A DNA stretch of 5,947 bases from the NCBI GenBank assembly GCA_021799965.1, contig JAJYZL010000039.1, positions 1 through 5,947 on the forward strand, written 5' to 3'. Each line of letters starts with the position of its first letter. Position 1 is the stretch's first letter. The DNA is from a bacterium (lineage in GTDB: Bacteria; Patescibacteriota; Minisyncoccia; UBA6257; 02-FULL-45-10c). Of the stretch, positions 4,544 to 5,947 are shown one piece after another. Made by a program: the position numbers and the translations under genes. The notes beneath the pieces are model-generated. The model did not search any database. It was not told the DNA's origin and was given only the letters and a program-made list of their open reading frames with translations.

Positions 4544-5020
4544 ATGACTATTTTAGGTATAGACCCGGGAACAACAAGAGTAGGTTTCGGTATTATTTCC
4601 GAGGAAAAAGGAAAGTTAAAACTCATTGATTATGGAGTTATTGAAAGCGCTCCGAAACAGGAATTAGTTAAATCAATTTCCGAAAACTGCAAAAAAATAT
4701 CTGAAATAATAAAAAAATATAAGCCCGATATGGCCGGAATAGAAAAGCTCTATTTTTCCAAAAATGTTAAAACCGGGATATCAGTCGCCCAAAACCGCGG
4801 CGCCATTATTTTGGAACTGGCAAAAGAAAATATAAAAATAAAAGAATTAAGCCCTTCAGAAATAAAAAGCTCCGTCGCCGGCTACGGTTTAGCAGATAAA
4901 AAAGCCGTCGCTAAAATGGCCGCCATAATTCTAGGAATAAAAGAGGGGTTAAAAGGATATGACGATGCTTCAGACGCGGTTGCGATAGCAATTGCCGCAA
5001 GTTTTTCAAAAGAATATTAA
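4544..5020 (+). CDS. ruvC: RuvC, crossover junction endodeoxyribonuclease
   Basis: RuvC is the dimeric, magnesium-dependent nuclease that resolves Holliday junctions by paired nicks, acting with RuvAB. The 158-residue product is of normal length. The catalytic acids are all present: Asp7 in GIDPGTTRVGFG, Glu67 in GIEKLYF, and Asp141 and Asp144 in DASDAVAIAIA. The block FSKNVKTGISVAQNRGAI (71-88) is typical of the family. The ATG lies 12 bases after the yebC stop with no Shine-Dalgarno, so translation probably depends on coupling to yebC or on an AT-rich unstructured start. ruvA, often next in line, does not follow. Instead the gene meets a converging gene whose stop is two bases away, with no terminator between them. 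Confidence 0.96.
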   Translation: MTILGIDPGTTRVGFGIISEEKGKLKLIDYGVIESAPKQELVKSISENCKKISEIIKKYKPDMAGIEKLYFSKNVKTGISVAQNRGAIILELAKENIKIKELSPSEIKSSVAGYGLADKKAVAKMAAIILGIKEGLKGYDDASDAVAIAIAASFSKEY

Positions 5021-5022
5021 AA

Positions 5023-5947
5023 TTATTTTTGGCCATTATATACTGCTTGAATTTCCGTACTCGATAGGGCACGGTTGTAAATAGCAACTTCATCAATTTT
5101 TCCATCAAATCTGTCATTATAAGCCCCTGTCTCACCCGTATCATTAACTCTTGCTCCAATACCAAGAATACCGTCAGCGGTTGGACTAATTCCTGAAGAC
5201 GAATTACCTGTTGAATCTAAAACTCCATTAATATATATTTTTTCAATATTATTGCCATCAAATGTGGCAACGACATAATTCCAAGTATTTAAGGGTAAAA
5301 TTGAATTTGATAGAATCGCCCAATAAGGCAACCACGTCTCAAAACAAAGAGCGGAAGTGGTGCTATATAAAGTCAAACTATAGCCTTGTGAGCCTGCATA
5401 ATATCCATCTTTATCAATAATACCTGGATATGTACGAGTTGATCTTGGATAAACCCAAACCGAAATAGTTAACTTACTTGGATTTAATGATTGACTATTC
5501 AAAACCTTAACAAAATTTCCAACATCTCCAAAACTCAAAGCCCCCCCAAGTTTCCCAGAGCTCCAAACAGGATTACTAATTACCCCATTATTTCCATTAC
5601 CAGATGAATCATATGCTGTCGTCCCGCTGCCCTCATCAAACTTCCAATAACCGACAAGTCCGCTCGTAGGAATCTGATAAGTACAAGCACTGGTCACAAA
5701 ACTCTGACAATTAACATTGCAAGATAAAGTTCCAGTGTATCCGGCACCTAGCTGAGTGGCGCAGGTCTGGGAGTTGAGGTCGGTACCGTCGCAAACTTCT
5801 CCAGTTTCTTTTATATTATTTCCGCAAACCGGAGCTGTCAGATTGCTGTCCAAAGCTATTTCATTTCCCAGCTCAAATCTTGTAGCTGACTGTCCACCAT
5901 CATTGGCAGCATTAGAGGCAAGATATTTGTCTGATTCCATGGTGGCG
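5023..5947 (-). CDS. LamG-domain surface protein with Cys-rich repeat (5' end outside window)
   Basis: The frame is open to the right edge. An ATG at 5938-5940 exists, but the codons before it (GCC ACC) continue in frame and no signal peptide follows it, so the true N-terminus most likely lies beyond the window. Numbering from that ATG, residues 36-86 hold six cysteines (39, 50, 60, 74, 78, 86) and the motif CGNNIKETGEVCDG. This is the Myxococcus-type disulphide repeat usually written CGNGxxExGExCD. Residues 94-305 are a LamG/concanavalin-A-like domain: it opens GLVGYWKFDEGSGTTAYDSS, has LNTWNYVVATFDG at 217-229 with KIYINGVLDST nearby, and closes with FDGKIDEVAIYNRALSSTEI. Such domains bind carbohydrate or protein on extracellular proteins. 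The protein is probably exported and the cysteines disulphide-bonded. Many Patescibacteria carry comparable large surface proteins. A link to the pilus is conceivable but not shown. Confidence 0.88.
   Translation of the reverse strand, partial: ATMESDKYLASNAANDGGQSATRFELGNEIALDSNLTAPVCGNNIKETGEVCDGTDLNSQTCATQLGAGYTGTLSCNVNCQSFVTSACTYQIPTSGLVGYWKFDEGSGTTAYDSSGNGNNGVISNPVWSSGKLGGALSFGDVGNFVKVLNSQSLNPSKLTISVWVYPRSTRTYPGIIDKDGYYAGSQGYSLTLYSTTSALCFETWLPYWAILSNSILPLNTWNYVVATFDGNNIEKIYINGVLDSTGNSSSGISPTADGILGIGARVNDTGETGAYNDRFDGKIDEVAIYNRALSSTEIQAVYNGQK

Noticed and set aside
4529..4546. Separate promoter for ruvC
   Set aside because: The 12-base gap is AT-rich and TTTAAT-like strings occur, but no -35 box at proper spacing was found and the tight spacing fits an operon.
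4911..5165. Minus-strand frame spanning the ruvC and LamG gene ends
   Set aside because: It overlaps two well-supported genes in other frames and has no family features.

Overview
The window looks like a piece of a Patescibacteria (Candidate Phyla Radiation) chromosome, probably of the Parcubacteria type. This is inferred from gene character and not from a marker-gene match. The clues are a short YebC lacking about 65 residues of the usual protein, a type IV pilus ATPase, a surface LamG protein with a Cys-rich repeat, small lineage-specific membrane proteins, AT-rich DNA with standard stop codons, and palindromic intergenic repeats.

Layout from left to right. Bases 1-110 hold the first 36 codons of ruvB on the minus strand, running off the left edge. 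Bases 111-647 hold no protein gene. They contain two REP-like repeat units (121-179 and 219-312), then a self-contained transcription unit on the plus strand: a TTGACA/TAACAT promoter, a roughly 160-base RNA that folds by eye into a four-way junction closed by a long stem, a further small hairpin repeat, and a clear intrinsic terminator. I do not recognise this RNA, and it is the most interesting thing here. On the minus strand follow a 185-residue four-helix membrane protein (648-1205), a degenerate half copy of the second repeat that supplies the stop codon of the next gene (1239-1270), and the pilus assembly ATPase pilB (1268-2941).

From a 136-base divergent region a small membrane protein (3078-3443) is read on the plus strand, with a consensus-like promoter, a very strong Shine-Dalgarno and a strong terminator. 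It faces a minus-strand gene (3501-3923) with features of the nucleoside 2-deoxyribosyltransferase fold. A second divergent region starts yebC (3989-4531) and ruvC (4544-5020), a two-gene plus-strand operon. The last gene, on the minus strand (5023 to beyond the right edge), encodes a LamG-domain surface protein whose stop codon lies two bases from that of ruvC.

How the genes work together: RuvB and RuvC are the branch-migration motor and the resolvase of Holliday junction processing, but here they sit in separate transcription units and ruvA is not in view. PilB powers pilus extension, and the LamG protein is a plausible cell-surface or secreted partner. YebC is a ribosome-associated or regulatory factor. 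Several genes (yebC most clearly, less clearly 3501-3923 and pilB) have a -10-like hexamer ending exactly six bases before the ATG, which suggests leaderless mRNAs. The 121-residue gene is the opposite, with a conventional leader and Shine-Dalgarno.
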